The position numbers and the translations under genes were made by a program. The notes below the pieces were generated by a model. That model was not told where the DNA came from and did not search any database. It was given only the letters and a program-made list of their open reading frames with translations. From assembly GCF_000374085.1 (NCBI RefSeq), contig NZ_KB893387.1, positions 92,909 to 156,908 of the forward strand: a DNA stretch of 64,000 bases, read 5' to 3'. This DNA is from Spirosoma spitsbergense DSM 19989. Its GTDB lineage: Bacteria > Bacteroidota > Bacteroidia > Cytophagales > Spirosomataceae. Below are positions 8,560-17,673 of this stretch, piece by piece (within the stretch, counting starts at the first letter, position 1; every line of letters begins with the position of its first letter).

Positions 8560-10581
8560 TTAATTCACTTTCAGCACCCTGACGGTTTGTGATTGGCCCT
8601 GGCTACTGGCTCGCAGCAATAGGATGCCTGGGGCCAGGTTCGATACATCGAACCGATAATGCTCACTCGCACCCGCCCGCTCCGTGCGTCTTAGATCAAC
8701 AAGGTGCCCCTTCACGTCAGTCAGCGACAGGTACAGGGGTGTGTTTTCACTACCGGTTACCTCCACCTCGACAACCTGATGTGCCGGGTTACCCAGTAGC
8801 TTCACCTGTAGTCCGGCTGTCGGTTCCTGGCTCGCACCCAGCCGGGCAACACCAATGCCCATGCAGTTGGCTAGCCAGTTGTAGTTGAAACTGGCCTCAC
8901 CCGATGTGCCACTCTGCGTGGCCCTGAGCCTGATGATGGGATTGTCGGTGTACAAATGCAGGGTGTAGGGGCCGGGGTTGGTGGTGGGCAGCATCTCATT
9001 GATCACCGAGAAGCTGATGGGCTGGCCGCTTACACCGGCGTACTGAGGGGCAAAGGTCAACCGGCGCTCGGTGGCCGTTACCGCAGTACAGTTCACTGAT
9101 GTTACGCCCGTGATAGCGAAGGGCGCTGGTGGGGTGAAACCGGCCTGGCAAACGGCCAGCCAGTTGTAGTCGACACTGGCCCCATCCGGTGTGCCGCCCT
9201 GCGTAGCCCTGAGCCTGATAATGGGGTTGTCGGTGTACAGACGCAGGGTGTAGGGGCCGGGGTTGGTGGTGGGCAGCATCTCGTTGATTACCGAGAAACT
9301 GACGGGCTGGCCGTTCAGGCCGGCGTACTCGGGGGTGAAGGTAAACTGCCGCTCCGTGGTCGTTACCGTCGCACAGCGTACCGGGGTCACGCTCGCAATG
9401 GCAAAGGCAGCAGGCGGGGCGCAGTTGATCAGTATCGAGAGGTTGTTAGAATTAAGGTTCGCAGTCGCCAGGTCGGGTCGGCCATCGCCGTTGAAGTTGC
9501 CCACCATTACCTGAAAAGGATCAGTACCGACCGCAAAGTTAGTGGGTGCCCCAAAGCCTCCACTGCCAGTACCCAACAGTACCGAAACGTTGCCAGACCC
9601 CGTTTTGGCGACAGCCAGGTCAGTCCGGCCATCGCCGTTGAAGTCACCCACCGCCACCGAATAGGAAAAACTACCGATGGGGAATTTAGTGGGTGCCCCA
9701 AAGCCTCCACTACCCGTACCCAGCAGTACCGAAACATCGTTACCATTAAAGTTCGCGGTCGCCAGGTCAGCCCGACCATCGCCGTTGAAATCACCCACCG
9801 CGACAGAAGTGGGATCACTACCGACGGGAAAGTTAGTGGGTGCTCCAAAGCTCCCACTACCCGTACCCAGCAGTACCGAGACGTTATTAGAACCCGAATT
9901 TGGCGTGACCAGGTCAGCCCGGCCATCGCCGTTGAAGTCGCCTACCACGACCGAATAGGGTTTCGTGCCGACGGGAAAGTTAGTCGGTGCGCCAAAGCTT
10001 CCACTACCCGTACCCAGCAGCACCGAAACGTAGTCAGAATTAAGGATGGCGACAGCCAGGTCAGCCCGGCCATCGCCGTTGAAGTCGCCCACTGCCACCG
10101 ATTGGGGACCGGTACCGACCGCAAAATTAGCCGCGGCTCCAAATCCGCCACTGCCATTACCCAGCAATACCGAAACGTTGTTAGAACGCACGTTTGCCAC
10201 AGCCAGGTCAACCCGGCCATCGCCGTTAAAGTCACCCGTGGCTATGGATTCAGGGTCATCGCCGACCGCAAAGCTAGTGGGTACGCCAAATCCGCCACTG
10301 CCATTACCCAGCAGTACCGAGACGTTGTTAGAACCCGCGTTCGGCGTGGCCAGGTCAGCCCGGCCATCGCCATTAAAGTCACCCACCGCCACCGAATGGG
10401 GGAAACTACCGCCCGAGGGTACGGCTGTAGCATTGAAACACTGCCCCCGGCCCACTGTGCTGAGGCCGGTTAGGAGCAAACAAACCAGCCACCAGCCGGG
10501 AGATACACCCACGCTGACCAGCTTACCGGATAAATAGGAATTTCGACCGCCAAGGGGACGGATTGATAGAAAAGTTTTCAT
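8560..10581 (-). CDS. Secreted FG-GAP beta-propeller protein with type IX secretion C-terminal domain
   Basis: 673 residues. A long signal region (hydrophobic WWLVCLLLTGLSTVGRG, about 31-47) leads into seven tandem FG-GAP/VCBS repeats of about 49 residues (GDFNGDGRADLA...VSVLLGTGSGGFG), each with the Ca-binding DxNxDGxxD core; seven blades would close one beta-propeller. Two 85-residue repeats follow (TVTTTERQFTFTPEYAGLNG and a near copy), each ending YNWLA.C. The last 80 residues (LLGNPAHQVVEVEV...LSLTDVKGHLV...LAPGILLLRA...VLKVN) fit the type A C-terminal sorting domain, so the protein is expected to cross the outer membrane through the type IX system and stay on the surface. Likely adhesive or structural; ligand unknown. 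Confidence 0.85.
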   Translation of the reverse strand: MKTFLSIRPLGGRNSYLSGKLVSVGVSPGWWLVCLLLTGLSTVGRGQCFNATAVPSGGSFPHSVAVGDFNGDGRADLATPNAGSNNVSVLLGNGSGGFGVPTSFAVGDDPESIATGDFNGDGRVDLAVANVRSNNVSVLLGNGSGGFGAAANFAVGTGPQSVAVGDFNGDGRADLAVAILNSDYVSVLLGTGSGSFGAPTNFPVGTKPYSVVVGDFNGDGRADLVTPNSGSNNVSVLLGTGSGSFGAPTNFPVGSDPTSVAVGDFNGDGRADLATANFNGNDVSVLLGTGSGGFGAPTKFPIGSFSYSVAVGDFNGDGRTDLAVAKTGSGNVSVLLGTGSGGFGAPTNFAVGTDPFQVMVGNFNGDGRPDLATANLNSNNLSILINCAPPAAFAIASVTPVRCATVTTTERQFTFTPEYAGLNGQPVSFSVINEMLPTTNPGPYTLRLYTDNPIIRLRATQGGTPDGASVDYNWLAVCQAGFTPPAPFAITGVTSVNCTAVTATERRLTFAPQYAGVSGQPISFSVINEMLPTTNPGPYTLHLYTDNPIIRLRATQSGTSGEASFNYNWLANCMGIGVARLGASQEPTAGLQVKLLGNPAHQVVEVEVTGSENTPLYLSLTDVKGHLVDLRRTERAGASEHYRFDVSNLAPGILLLRASSQGQSQTVRVLKVN
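9450..10430 (-). repeat. 147-bp tandem repeat array within FG-GAP gene
   Basis: Seven in-frame units of about 147 bp encode the propeller blades. Adjacent units share long near-identical stretches (for example the block encoding VSVLLGTGSGxFGAPTNF recurs almost unchanged at DNA level), so unit number could change by recombination or slippage. Confidence 0.75.
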
Positions 10582-10988
10582 AAAAGGGATGGATTTTTAG
10601 GGTAACTACACCTGACTTACACACGCAGTAAACACCGAAAAGTAATCTAGTCTGACGTGTTATCAGGTCAGCATGTGGATAACTGATCAGTGCCTGGCTA
10701 AATTGACCTAACGGAGAATAAGGTCAAAACAACGTACTGTACTGGCCGACAATGCTGAGACACGACTACGCCGGGAGGCTACAGTCGCGTGCGCTAAAAA
10801 AGACTATCTCTATAACAATAATGCCATAAAATAGGGCAATAGTTATTCGTTTATTTTATTAAACGGTAGTTGGCTCGAATCCCGTTGTGCTGAAAGGCAG
10901 TCTATCTACGTAGCTGTTTCAGCTGTGAGCGATAGCAGATGACATATCCCCAACGTCGGGAAAGGCATCCGGTTTGAGTTGATACTAT
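10582..10988. other. Gap upstream of FG-GAP gene
   Basis: No gene seen. It should hold the promoter of the leftward FG-GAP gene. An A/T-rich stretch around 10795-10865 is the most promoter-like part, without a clear consensus. Confidence 0.4.
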
Positions 10989-11240
10989 ACTGTGAGTACG
11001 GGGCAAAAACTAACCCCGTATTCACAGTGTAGGCAGGGCTTTCTTATAAAATCCCGTAGGAATGTAATCCTTGTAGAATTGGGCATATACGGTCCCGGAG
11101 AACTCCGTAGGAGTGACATCTCTACGTTAAGATACCACTCCTACGGAGTTCTTGGAGGGAGATGCGGGGTTATTACCTACACAGATGTCACCTCTACGAG
11201 GTTCTAACGTTTTATGAGAAAACCCTGACAGTGTAGGTAA
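10989..11240. repeat. Nested palindromic repeat region
   Basis: Several hairpins in one region. (a) 10989-11003 pairs with 11014-11028 (ACTGTGAGTACGGGG, one G-T). (b) 11099-11115 AGAACTCCGTAGGAGTG pairs perfectly with 11136-11152. (c) 11184-11205, read on the minus strand, is AGAACCTCGTAGAGGTGACATC-like, a copy of the left arm of (b) plus its flank in which CTCC/GGAG is replaced by CCTC/GAGG, keeping the mini-palindrome. (d) A weaker copy, TCCCGTAGGAATGTAATC, at 11052-11069. (e) TTACCTACAC (11173-11182) pairs with GTGTAGGTAA (11231-11240). No protein-coding potential. Confidence 0.75.
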
Positions 11241-11263
11241 TCGAGCAAAATTAATTTGCTGTC

Positions 11264-11355
11264 TTTTTTGTCATTCTGAGGAACGAAGAATCTTCGCCAA
11301 GAGCAAAAAAAACGGACTTACCCGAAGATTCTTCGTTCCTCAGAATGACAAAAAA
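11264..11355. repeat. 33-bp perfect inverted repeat (REP/MITE-like)
   Basis: Left arm 11264-11296 (TTTTTTGTCATTCTGAGG, then AACGAAGAATCTTCG) matches the reverse complement of 11323-11355 exactly, with a 26-nt spacer. It ends 8 nt from the stop codon of the leftward restriction-modification gene and could also act as its terminator (T/A tracts at both ends). The core TCATTCTGAGGAACGAAGAATC resembles intergenic repeats I recall from other Cytophagales genomes; not checked here. Confidence 0.8.
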
Positions 11356-11363
11356 CCAGTGAA

Positions 11364-14300
11364 CTACACCGCGTAGGTTCCGTCGGCGGTTTGGCGCAGG
11401 AGGGCGAGGGCGGCTAAGGTATCCAGTAGGGGCTGTACTTTGCCGGGGGGTGTTTTCGCAAAAAAGGCGGCAACCTGTTTGGTACTGAGCGGAACACCCG
11501 ACTGCTGCACCGTATCCCGAACGGCCTGCATCTGTTGGGCTAACTCTTTTGGCCATTCCTGTTTGAACGCCAGACCGTTTACCGCATCGGGGGCACTGGT
11601 TTTGGTTGCTGTGGTTGTCAGACCAAGATCCAACTGCTGTTGCGGTCCGGCGTTCCGGCCGGGTGCCGGAACGCCGGACCGCTGATATTCGGGGCGCAAA
11701 TACCGGATTTGTCCGGCGGCTTCCTCCGCGGCTCGTTTGTGGTTTAGCTGAACAAGGCGGGTTAGTATTTCGCTCGGTCCGTCGCTACGGTCGGGCAGGC
11801 CATCCGGCCATCCGTAGGCATCGGCAACGGCCGCGTCTATCTGTTGGTGCAGACTGAGCACCACCGACGCCAACCCCTGTTGGTTGATTGTTTGGTCTTT
11901 GGCGTTCAACGGTTCGCTCCCGCGCAACTTTTCAACGACGTTGTAGAGGTCCGTAAGGGTCAGGGTAGAGTGTGCGGCCTGTTGGCGTTTACGGTGTGCG
12001 TCTAATTGTTCTGCCAGTTCACGAATGCGTTCCTGCTGTTGCGGTGTGGCATCGGGGAAAGGAAACGGGTCGAAACATCGGGTTTTGTTATATCGAGGTG
12101 TATTGCCGCCCAAATCACCACCAGCCGCTAATGCCCAAACTACATGAATATTGCTCGATAAGACGCCAAGATGATAAGAGTCATCCAAGGCGATTGCCAC
12201 TAACATGTTGTCAGGAATAATATTTGAATCTAGGAATTGAAATACCCGGTGTTTAGCCGTTTCAACTGTGGCTATATAGCGTTTAGTCGGTTTGATAGCT
12301 GCTCTTAAATCGTCTCTCGTGCGACCGTGTAGCCACCACTTCTTTTTGACGTTAGGCTCTTTACTTGTGTCCCGTTCTGGCTTTACTCGTTCAAGAACGT
12401 GCTGGTAAACAATTGGATATCGTTGTAGGGCTTCGGCATCAGACAAACCAAAAAGGTCAATAATTTTTGCACCTCGACTATTTCCGGTAAAGTCCTTACC
12501 GTTTAGATAATCCTTAATTACCGCTACGCTTGCAGGGTCTTTTTGCAAGATGTCATCTGATTCTACTTCGTTTAAAATAAACCCTGATCCGTACAGTTGC
12601 ATCCCCCTGTTAGATAAACCCTCATTAGCTTTTAGCGACCTAGTAGAGTCAAGTTCAGCACCGATTGTCAAATCAGATAAGATTGTGCCTTGTTGCGTGA
12701 CAAATGATACTTCGGCGGCATCCTCTCCAATTGGTACACTTTCAGATTTTACCGTTAGTAGACTACCGTTGACCACTCCGTTACTCCGTCGTTCCCCTAC
12801 TGTCATAGCAACTCTTACAGCAGCTCCATCTAAATTATCTACCCAAGGATGATCTGGAATTGCGAATACTAGAGACGCTTTATTTCTGTTACCCTCAATG
12901 TATTCTTGAACAATACGTCGATTGTACGTCTGAGTGATAGAGTTGGTTGTTATGAATCCAAAACGCTCTGATTCGCCTTGTACTAACGTCTTTGCAGCCT
13001 TGTACCACCAATACATAACTAAATCAACAGAGTCTGGGATATGACCAAAGTATGCTACACGTAATGCTTCTACGTACCCATCTCCCAATGATTCCTTCAT
13101 TCGTTTACTTCCAACAAACGGCGGGTTGCCAACAATAAAATCAGCTTGCGGCCATTCGGCGGGTTGCGGGTTTGGGTAGTCGTAAACGGTCGTTTGGGCG
13201 GTTTCGTCAGGTACGGGTTGGCCGGTTGCCGAGTGTAATTTGGTCGTTACCCCATCCCACCGTGTAACGGGTTGCCCGCTGGTGTCCAAACGCGGAACAG
13301 GCGGGCCGTGTTGCAATACGGCATCCTGTTGGCGTATGTTCTCGTATTCGTCTAACAGCGGTTCGGGTAATTCACTTTCGCCGTGGGTGCGCAGGTGCCA
13401 TTGCAGATAACCAATTTTCAGCACCACATCGGCAATAGCAGCCGCCCGGGGGTTCAGTTCCAGCCCCAACAGTTGCCGGGGTGAAATGGTCGTACCTCCG
13501 CTGAGGTTGAGCAAACCCGTTCCGCCGTAGGAGTTGATAGCCGCCAATACTTCACCCTCCAGGCGTTTGAGGTGTTCCAGCGTTACATACAGGAAATTGC
13601 CCGAACCACAGGCCGGGTCCAGAATTTTGATGGTCGTCAGCCGACGTAAGAACCGTTCCAGTTCGGCACGGGCCGCGTTCGGTCGGGCTGGTTTCTCTTT
13701 TCCTTCCTCCAACAGTTGTGCGGCCGCAGCCTGCGCAGCCGCCCATTCCCGGCGCAGGGGTTCCAGCACCGTAGGCAGTACCAACCGCTCCACATACCGG
13801 CGCGGGGTGTAGTGGGCACCCAGGCTATGCCGTTCGCGGGGGGCCAGCGCCCGTTCCAGCAAGGTGCCAAAAATGGCCGGTTCTACGGCGGTCCAGTCCG
13901 ATTCTGCCGATTTGAGCAACAAGGCTATCTGATCAGCGGTCAACGGCAACGCCCGGGCATCGTGAAACAGTTTGCCGTTAAACTTTCGTAGCCGGGCCTT
14001 CAGTTCGGAAGAAAACCCGCCCGTATCCATCGTATGCCAGAGATTTTCTAAGGCATCGGGCAAAAATTCGCGTAGTTCCGGTTTTGAGTATTCGCGTAAC
14101 AGACCCGTAAAGGAGGTTTTGGGTATCAGGCCCACATCTTCCGAAAACATGGTAAACAGGCACCGCATCAGGAACTGGGCCACCAGATCGGGCGTATGTC
14201 CTGCCCTTTCTAATTGCGCGGATAGGTTCGCTAAATAGCCCGCCAGTTCACGCGTTACGCGGGCGGCTCGTCGGCTGGAGTCCAGTTCGCGGGGGTCGGT

Positions 14301-14903
14301 AAAAATGAGCCGCAGCATGGCCCGCGTTTCTTCCTCCGCCAGTTTCGATAGGGGGAGCCGGTAACGGGTTTGATCCGGAAATGGTACAAACTGATCACCC
14401 ACCCCCGAAAAGTTGCTGTACACGTCAATGCAGTAGCCAACGTCAGCCACCAGCACAAACAGGGGCCGGGGTTCGTCGTGGTCCGGCGTTCCGGCTGGCA
14501 ATGCCCGCACGTAGCTTAATGCCTGTTGGCGGGCGGTCTGCATCATCTGTTGCCATTTGGTTGTGCCGCGTACGGCGTGCCTTTTCCGGCGTTTTTCGGG
14601 CGGCAATCCAAGTTCAGCCCGTTCCAGTGCCTTTTGTTGGTCGGGGGTTTCAGTCCCCTGTTTGGTTTCCAGCACAAAACAGCCGCGTTTGTAGAGGTCA
14701 ATACGCCCGGTACTACGTTTGCCGTTGTCGTTAAATTCAACCGCCCGTTCCAGCACGTAGGCATCCTGAGCGGGGTTGTCGGTAGTGGGGTCAGGACTGG
14801 GTGCGCCAATGAGGGTGCAAAGGTCTTGCAGGAACAGACCATAGTTGGCGCGTTCGGCACCACCCGCCGGTTTCCAGCGGGCTTCAAATTCGGAATAGGT
14901 CAC
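11364..14903 (-). CDS. MmeI-like (type IIL) single-chain restriction endonuclease and adenine methyltransferase
   Basis: 1179 residues from the GTG at 14903. This start gives the family N-terminus (TYSEFEARW...DLCTLIG); an ATG at 14996 would add an unrelated hydrophobic leader. Visible parts in order: an N-terminal PD-(D/E)xK nuclease (D69...E79-T-K81 in GRIDLYKRGCFVLETKQG); a helical connector (about 180-410, with GTLLERAL and LGAHYTPRRYVE); a gamma-class N6-adenine methyltransferase with motif I LDPACGSGNFLY (about 427-438) and catalytic NPPF (about 591); then a target-recognition region and C-terminal helices. One polypeptide therefore cuts and methylates, and no separate specificity or modification gene is needed. 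DNA from about 12060 to 13110 (the recognition region) is near 42 percent GC against about 60 percent in the methyltransferase part, which suggests exchange of the specificity module. The recognition site cannot be read from sequence. Confidence 0.88.
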   Translation of the reverse strand: MTYSEFEARWKPAGGAERANYGLFLQDLCTLIGAPSPDPTTDNPAQDAYVLERAVEFNDNGKRSTGRIDLYKRGCFVLETKQGTETPDQQKALERAELGLPPEKRRKRHAVRGTTKWQQMMQTARQQALSYVRALPAGTPDHDEPRPLFVLVADVGYCIDVYSNFSGVGDQFVPFPDQTRYRLPLSKLAEEETRAMLRLIFTDPRELDSSRRAARVTRELAGYLANLSAQLERAGHTPDLVAQFLMRCLFTMFSEDVGLIPKTSFTGLLREYSKPELREFLPDALENLWHTMDTGGFSSELKARLRKFNGKLFHDARALPLTADQIALLLKSAESDWTAVEPAIFGTLLERALAPRERHSLGAHYTPRRYVERLVLPTVLEPLRREWAAAQAAAAQLLEEGKEKPARPNAARAELERFLRRLTTIKILDPACGSGNFLYVTLEHLKRLEGEVLAAINSYGGTGLLNLSGGTTISPRQLLGLELNPRAAAIADVVLKIGYLQWHLRTHGESELPEPLLDEYENIRQQDAVLQHGPPVPRLDTSGQPVTRWDGVTTKLHSATGQPVPDETAQTTVYDYPNPQPAEWPQADFIVGNPPFVGSKRMKESLGDGYVEALRVAYFGHIPDSVDLVMYWWYKAAKTLVQGESERFGFITTNSITQTYNRRIVQEYIEGNRNKASLVFAIPDHPWVDNLDGAAVRVAMTVGERRSNGVVNGSLLTVKSESVPIGEDAAEVSFVTQQGTILSDLTIGAELDSTRSLKANEGLSNRGMQLYGSGFILNEVESDDILQKDPASVAVIKDYLNGKDFTGNSRGAKIIDLFGLSDAEALQRYPIVYQHVLERVKPERDTSKEPNVKKKWWLHGRTRDDLRAAIKPTKRYIATVETAKHRVFQFLDSNIIPDNMLVAIALDDSYHLGVLSSNIHVVWALAAGGDLGGNTPRYNKTRCFDPFPFPDATPQQQERIRELAEQLDAHRKRQQAAHSTLTLTDLYNVVEKLRGSEPLNAKDQTINQQGLASVVLSLHQQIDAAVADAYGWPDGLPDRSDGPSEILTRLVQLNHKRAAEEAAGQIRYLRPEYQRSGVPAPGRNAGPQQQLDLGLTTTATKTSAPDAVNGLAFKQEWPKELAQQMQAVRDTVQQSGVPLSTKQVAAFFAKTPPGKVQPLLDTLAALALLRQTADGTYAV

Positions 14904-15377
14904 AAAAAGAAGAAAGTAAGAACAGGTGTGATCAAAAAAGACAAAGGTAAATACGCCCAAAAGCAAATACGCCCAAAAGATAATGATTGCGGGCAAATCT
15001 CTGGCTGATTTATTCAGGTATAGTTTGGAGAGAGGGGGAGGGGGGGATTAATTCTCTACCATTGGTTCACTGATTAACCGTCAGCCTGGCCAAAAAAACG
15101 GTGCCAAAATTCAGGGGGGATATTTTGATCTTACATGTTTTGACAGGCAATGCAAATGGGTTTCACGGACTAATTAACGGAGTGTAGAACGGCGATATCG
15201 GAAGGGCAATTACCTGACAATATTCTACCAAATCTGAAGATTAAGTATATTTCAGTCCGTAGAATTAACTAAACCTTTTTGACAGTAGCCGGTTGAGCTA
15301 TATACTTAAAAATCAGTTTGACGATTGATTTCCTATTCATTGTCCACTTAATAAAATTCATTCACTACCTGATAAAT
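14904..15377. other. Gap upstream of restriction-modification gene
   Basis: No gene. Holds a short direct repeat of CAAATACGCCCAAAAG (two copies, 14948-14980), a G-rich run at 15027-15046, and from about 15265 the first part of a leader-like region that has a diverged copy near 17.98-18.15 kb. Confidence 0.45.
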
Positions 15378-15412
15378 AAAACGAGTCCCTTTCACTGAGA
15401 GGGACTCGTTTT
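15378..15412 (+). terminator. Hairpin in leader of small membrane-protein gene
   Basis: Perfect 13-bp stem AAAACGAGTCCCT (15378-15390) with AGGGACTCGTTTT (15400-15412), 9-nt loop. No gene ends nearby, and a similar weaker hairpin (ATAAGG...CCTTATTTTTA, about 18114-18153) sits at the same distance, about 200 nt, before the paralogous gene at 18344. It could be an attenuator or the 3' end of a small RNA. Confidence 0.5.
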
Positions 15413-15615
15413 AATAACCATTGAAAATGAGAAAGTTGAAACTAGTAGAATACGTTTAGCCGTTTGACCTGCCATGAAAAAACAACGTCATAGTTCATGT
15501 ATTTACCAATACTCATCTAAACCGTTTGGCAGGATTTTTGTCAAAACCTAGTTTGTCTGTCTACTTACAGGTATGATCTATCCTTCTCAACAATTTCAAT
15601 AATAATCACTCAGCG

Positions 15616-15822
15616 ATGCGTCAGGCGTTAATCATTATTATGTTAATATTTGGTAGTCTACTCTCTATTGTTGGCTACTATATGATCTTGATGGATTGGA
15701 TACAGGATATCGGTGAGGGTGTCTACAAGGAAAACTATTCGGAGCTTGTTTTTGAAACTTTAACCTTAGTATTGTATACTTATTTAGCCGTACGTTTCAC
15801 AAGAAATAACGTGCATCTGTAG
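15616..15822 (+). CDS. Small membrane protein, paralog of the gene at 18344
   Basis: 68 residues with two hydrophobic segments (about 4-24 and 46-60) separated by an acidic stretch (DWIQDIGEGVYKENYSEL). Shared positions with the 18344 product include MRQ at the start, DW.QD..EG.Y.E, ET..LVLYT.LA.RF.RN at the end. Both genes start in the same context (GCGATGCGTCA). No known family recognised. The acidic loop probably faces one side of the inner membrane. It precedes the Wzi-like gene by 70 nt and may be cotranscribed with it. Confidence 0.65.
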   Translation: MRQALIIIMLIFGSLLSIVGYYMILMDWIQDIGEGVYKENYSELVFETLTLVLYTYLAVRFTRNNVHL

Positions 15823-15892
15823 GCTGGACTGATTTTCTGACCGCCAGTAAAAGCTCTGATAACCAACGGAAAAACCTAATAAATTGACCTCT

Positions 15893-17440
15893 ATGACAAT
15901 AATTTACCCGATCAGCAGAAACAAAATAACCAAATTGATAAATCCTTATGTATCGTTTCTGGTGCTGGGGTTAGTGCTGTTTTTTTCGGAACTCGTACAG
16001 GCTCAGTCTACCAGTCGGTCCGGTAAATTCAAACAGGTTTATGTAGAAGCCGGAGGTTTCGTTGTGAGCGGAACAATGCCCTTTTGGTTGCGGGCCAATC
16101 AGTCGGGAATTGTCCCATTAGCGGGGTCAACGGGGTCAGTACGGGTAGGTTTTTTCAGGGGATACCGACAGGTAAATTCAGCCGATAGTTTAACTAAACC
16201 CAAAAAAGTAGACTGGGGGTATGGGCTGGAGATGGTTGGAAATGCAGGGCAGCAGAGTCAGTTCTTACTACCCCAAGCCTATCTAAAAGCCAGGTTGGGG
16301 CGATTCGAACTTTATGCCGGTCGTCGGCGTGATCGAATCGGTCTGGTCGATACGGCCCTTACATCGGGTTCCTACGCCTGGTCAGGGAATGCACTGCCTA
16401 TCCCCAAAGTGCAACTTGGCACGCTCGGCTATGTCCCGATACCCTTTACAAAGGGACTTATTTCGTTCAATGCCCTGTACAACCATGGCTGGTTCGAAAA
16501 TGCCAACAAGCAAGTTATAGACACCCGTTTACACCAGGCAGCTCTGTATGTACAGCTTGGTAAGCCCAAATGGGCCGTAAAACTCTACGGCGGAATCAAC
16601 CATCAGGTCGTATGGGGAGGCTATTCGTCGGTATTAGACAATGGGGTGTCAAATAACGGGGCCTTACCTTCCTCATTAAAGGCCTATTTTTATGCGGTTA
16701 CGGCACAAACCGCTTCTTCGCTGGAAACGGATCCAAATGTTTCTTTCTTTGACGGGACGAACCGCATTGGCAATCACCTGGGCTCGGTAGACATTGGCAC
16801 TTCGATTACGTTGCCACTGGGTAGGTTCATGTTATATCGTCAGAACCCTTACGAAACGGGTGCATTGTTTCATATGACAACCCTGGCTGATGGACTCAGC
16901 GGGCTTAGTTTCCGGCGGCATCGACCTGGCAAGGGGTGGCTCACGCTGGATGGAGCCGTTCTGGAATGGCTCTACACAAAAAATCAGGGCGGGCCGGGGT
17001 TCATTGAAAATGATCCTTATGGCCGTGGTAAAGTCAATTATTTTAATAATGAGCAGTACATTGATGGATGGCAATATAACAGCCGGGTAATTGGCACACC
17101 CTTTCTGACTCCCCAGACAGAGGTGAATACGACCTTACCCCGTGGCTATCCTATTGCCAACAATAGGGTGTCCTTGTGGCATGTTGGCGTATCGGGTCGG
17201 GTTGTCAGGCAGGTACAGTGGCTAACCAAATTATCTTATAGCCAGAATTTTGGTACCTATGAAATTCCTTATCCCGCTGGGATCAACCAGTTTTCAGGCT
17301 TACTTCAACTGACGGCTCCCGTACAGATGCCCGCCCTGGGACAGGTTCATCTCCAGACGGCTCTGGCGCTGGATACGGGTCAATTATTGAACAATTCATC
17401 GGGTGGCTATTTCAGTATCCGCAAAACCCTGTCTTACTGA
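15893..17440 (+). CDS. Capsule assembly Wzi-family outer-membrane protein
   Basis: 515 residues from the ATG at 15893; a TTG nine bases upstream is less likely. A signal peptide (YVSFLVLGLVLFFSELVQAQ) is followed by the family opening: GGFVVSGTMPFWLRANQSG, then AYLKARLGRFELYAGRRRDR and SGSYAWSGNALPIPKV. These are the marks of the Wzi beta-barrel (PF14052 in Bacteroidota), which in Escherichia coli anchors capsule polysaccharide at the outer membrane. The C-terminus ends in an aromatic strand (YFSIRKTLSY) as expected for an outer-membrane barrel. No capsule genes are nearby, so the ligand is not known. Confidence 0.82.
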   Translation: MTIIYPISRNKITKLINPYVSFLVLGLVLFFSELVQAQSTSRSGKFKQVYVEAGGFVVSGTMPFWLRANQSGIVPLAGSTGSVRVGFFRGYRQVNSADSLTKPKKVDWGYGLEMVGNAGQQSQFLLPQAYLKARLGRFELYAGRRRDRIGLVDTALTSGSYAWSGNALPIPKVQLGTLGYVPIPFTKGLISFNALYNHGWFENANKQVIDTRLHQAALYVQLGKPKWAVKLYGGINHQVVWGGYSSVLDNGVSNNGALPSSLKAYFYAVTAQTASSLETDPNVSFFDGTNRIGNHLGSVDIGTSITLPLGRFMLYRQNPYETGALFHMTTLADGLSGLSFRRHRPGKGWLTLDGAVLEWLYTKNQGGPGFIENDPYGRGKVNYFNNEQYIDGWQYNSRVIGTPFLTPQTEVNTTLPRGYPIANNRVSLWHVGVSGRVVRQVQWLTKLSYSQNFGTYEIPYPAGINQFSGLLQLTAPVQMPALGQVHLQTALALDTGQLLNNSSGGYFSIRKTLSY

Positions 17441-17535
17441 CACAGTTTGAATAGCGTTGATGTAAGTTGATAGGCAGCTATTCACAGGGATTTACTGTAT
17501 AGCCTGCATCAGGTGAGCCCTATTTTTTCCATTAG

Positions 17536-17673
17536 TCTCTCGAGTTCACCTCCGAGAATCAACCAGCAAACCGGGGGCGTACAAAAAACATACCTAACCA
17601 GGCAACCCGTTTGCGGGTAATGATGGAGATTGCACGGGATGCAATGCGGAAGATGGAGCAGGAAAGGCAATAA
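17536..17673 (+). pseudogene. Possible 3' remnant of a phage-type (DUF5681-like) gene
   Basis: An open stretch directly after a TAG, without a start codon, reads SLEFTSENQPANRGRTKNIP and on to IARDAMRKMEQERQ before TAA at 17671. The FTxENQPxNRGR opening resembles the conserved N-terminus of small phage-associated proteins (DUF5681 type), but here it is cut short at both ends. Too short for a firm call; it could be chance coding-like sequence. Confidence 0.3.

Noticed and set aside
9450-10430. Possible CRISPR-like array
   Set aside because: The repeats are 147-bp in-frame coding units of FG-GAP blades with no unique spacers.
14904-14996. Hydrophobic N-terminal leader on the restriction-modification protein
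   Set aside because: Type IIL enzymes are cytosolic and start near TYSEFEARW; the leader is out of family and the GTG at 14903 fits.
15027-15046. G-rich run as a G-quadruplex regulator
   Set aside because: Only short, irregular G tracts in an otherwise uncharacterised gap; no gene is suitably placed to support a role.
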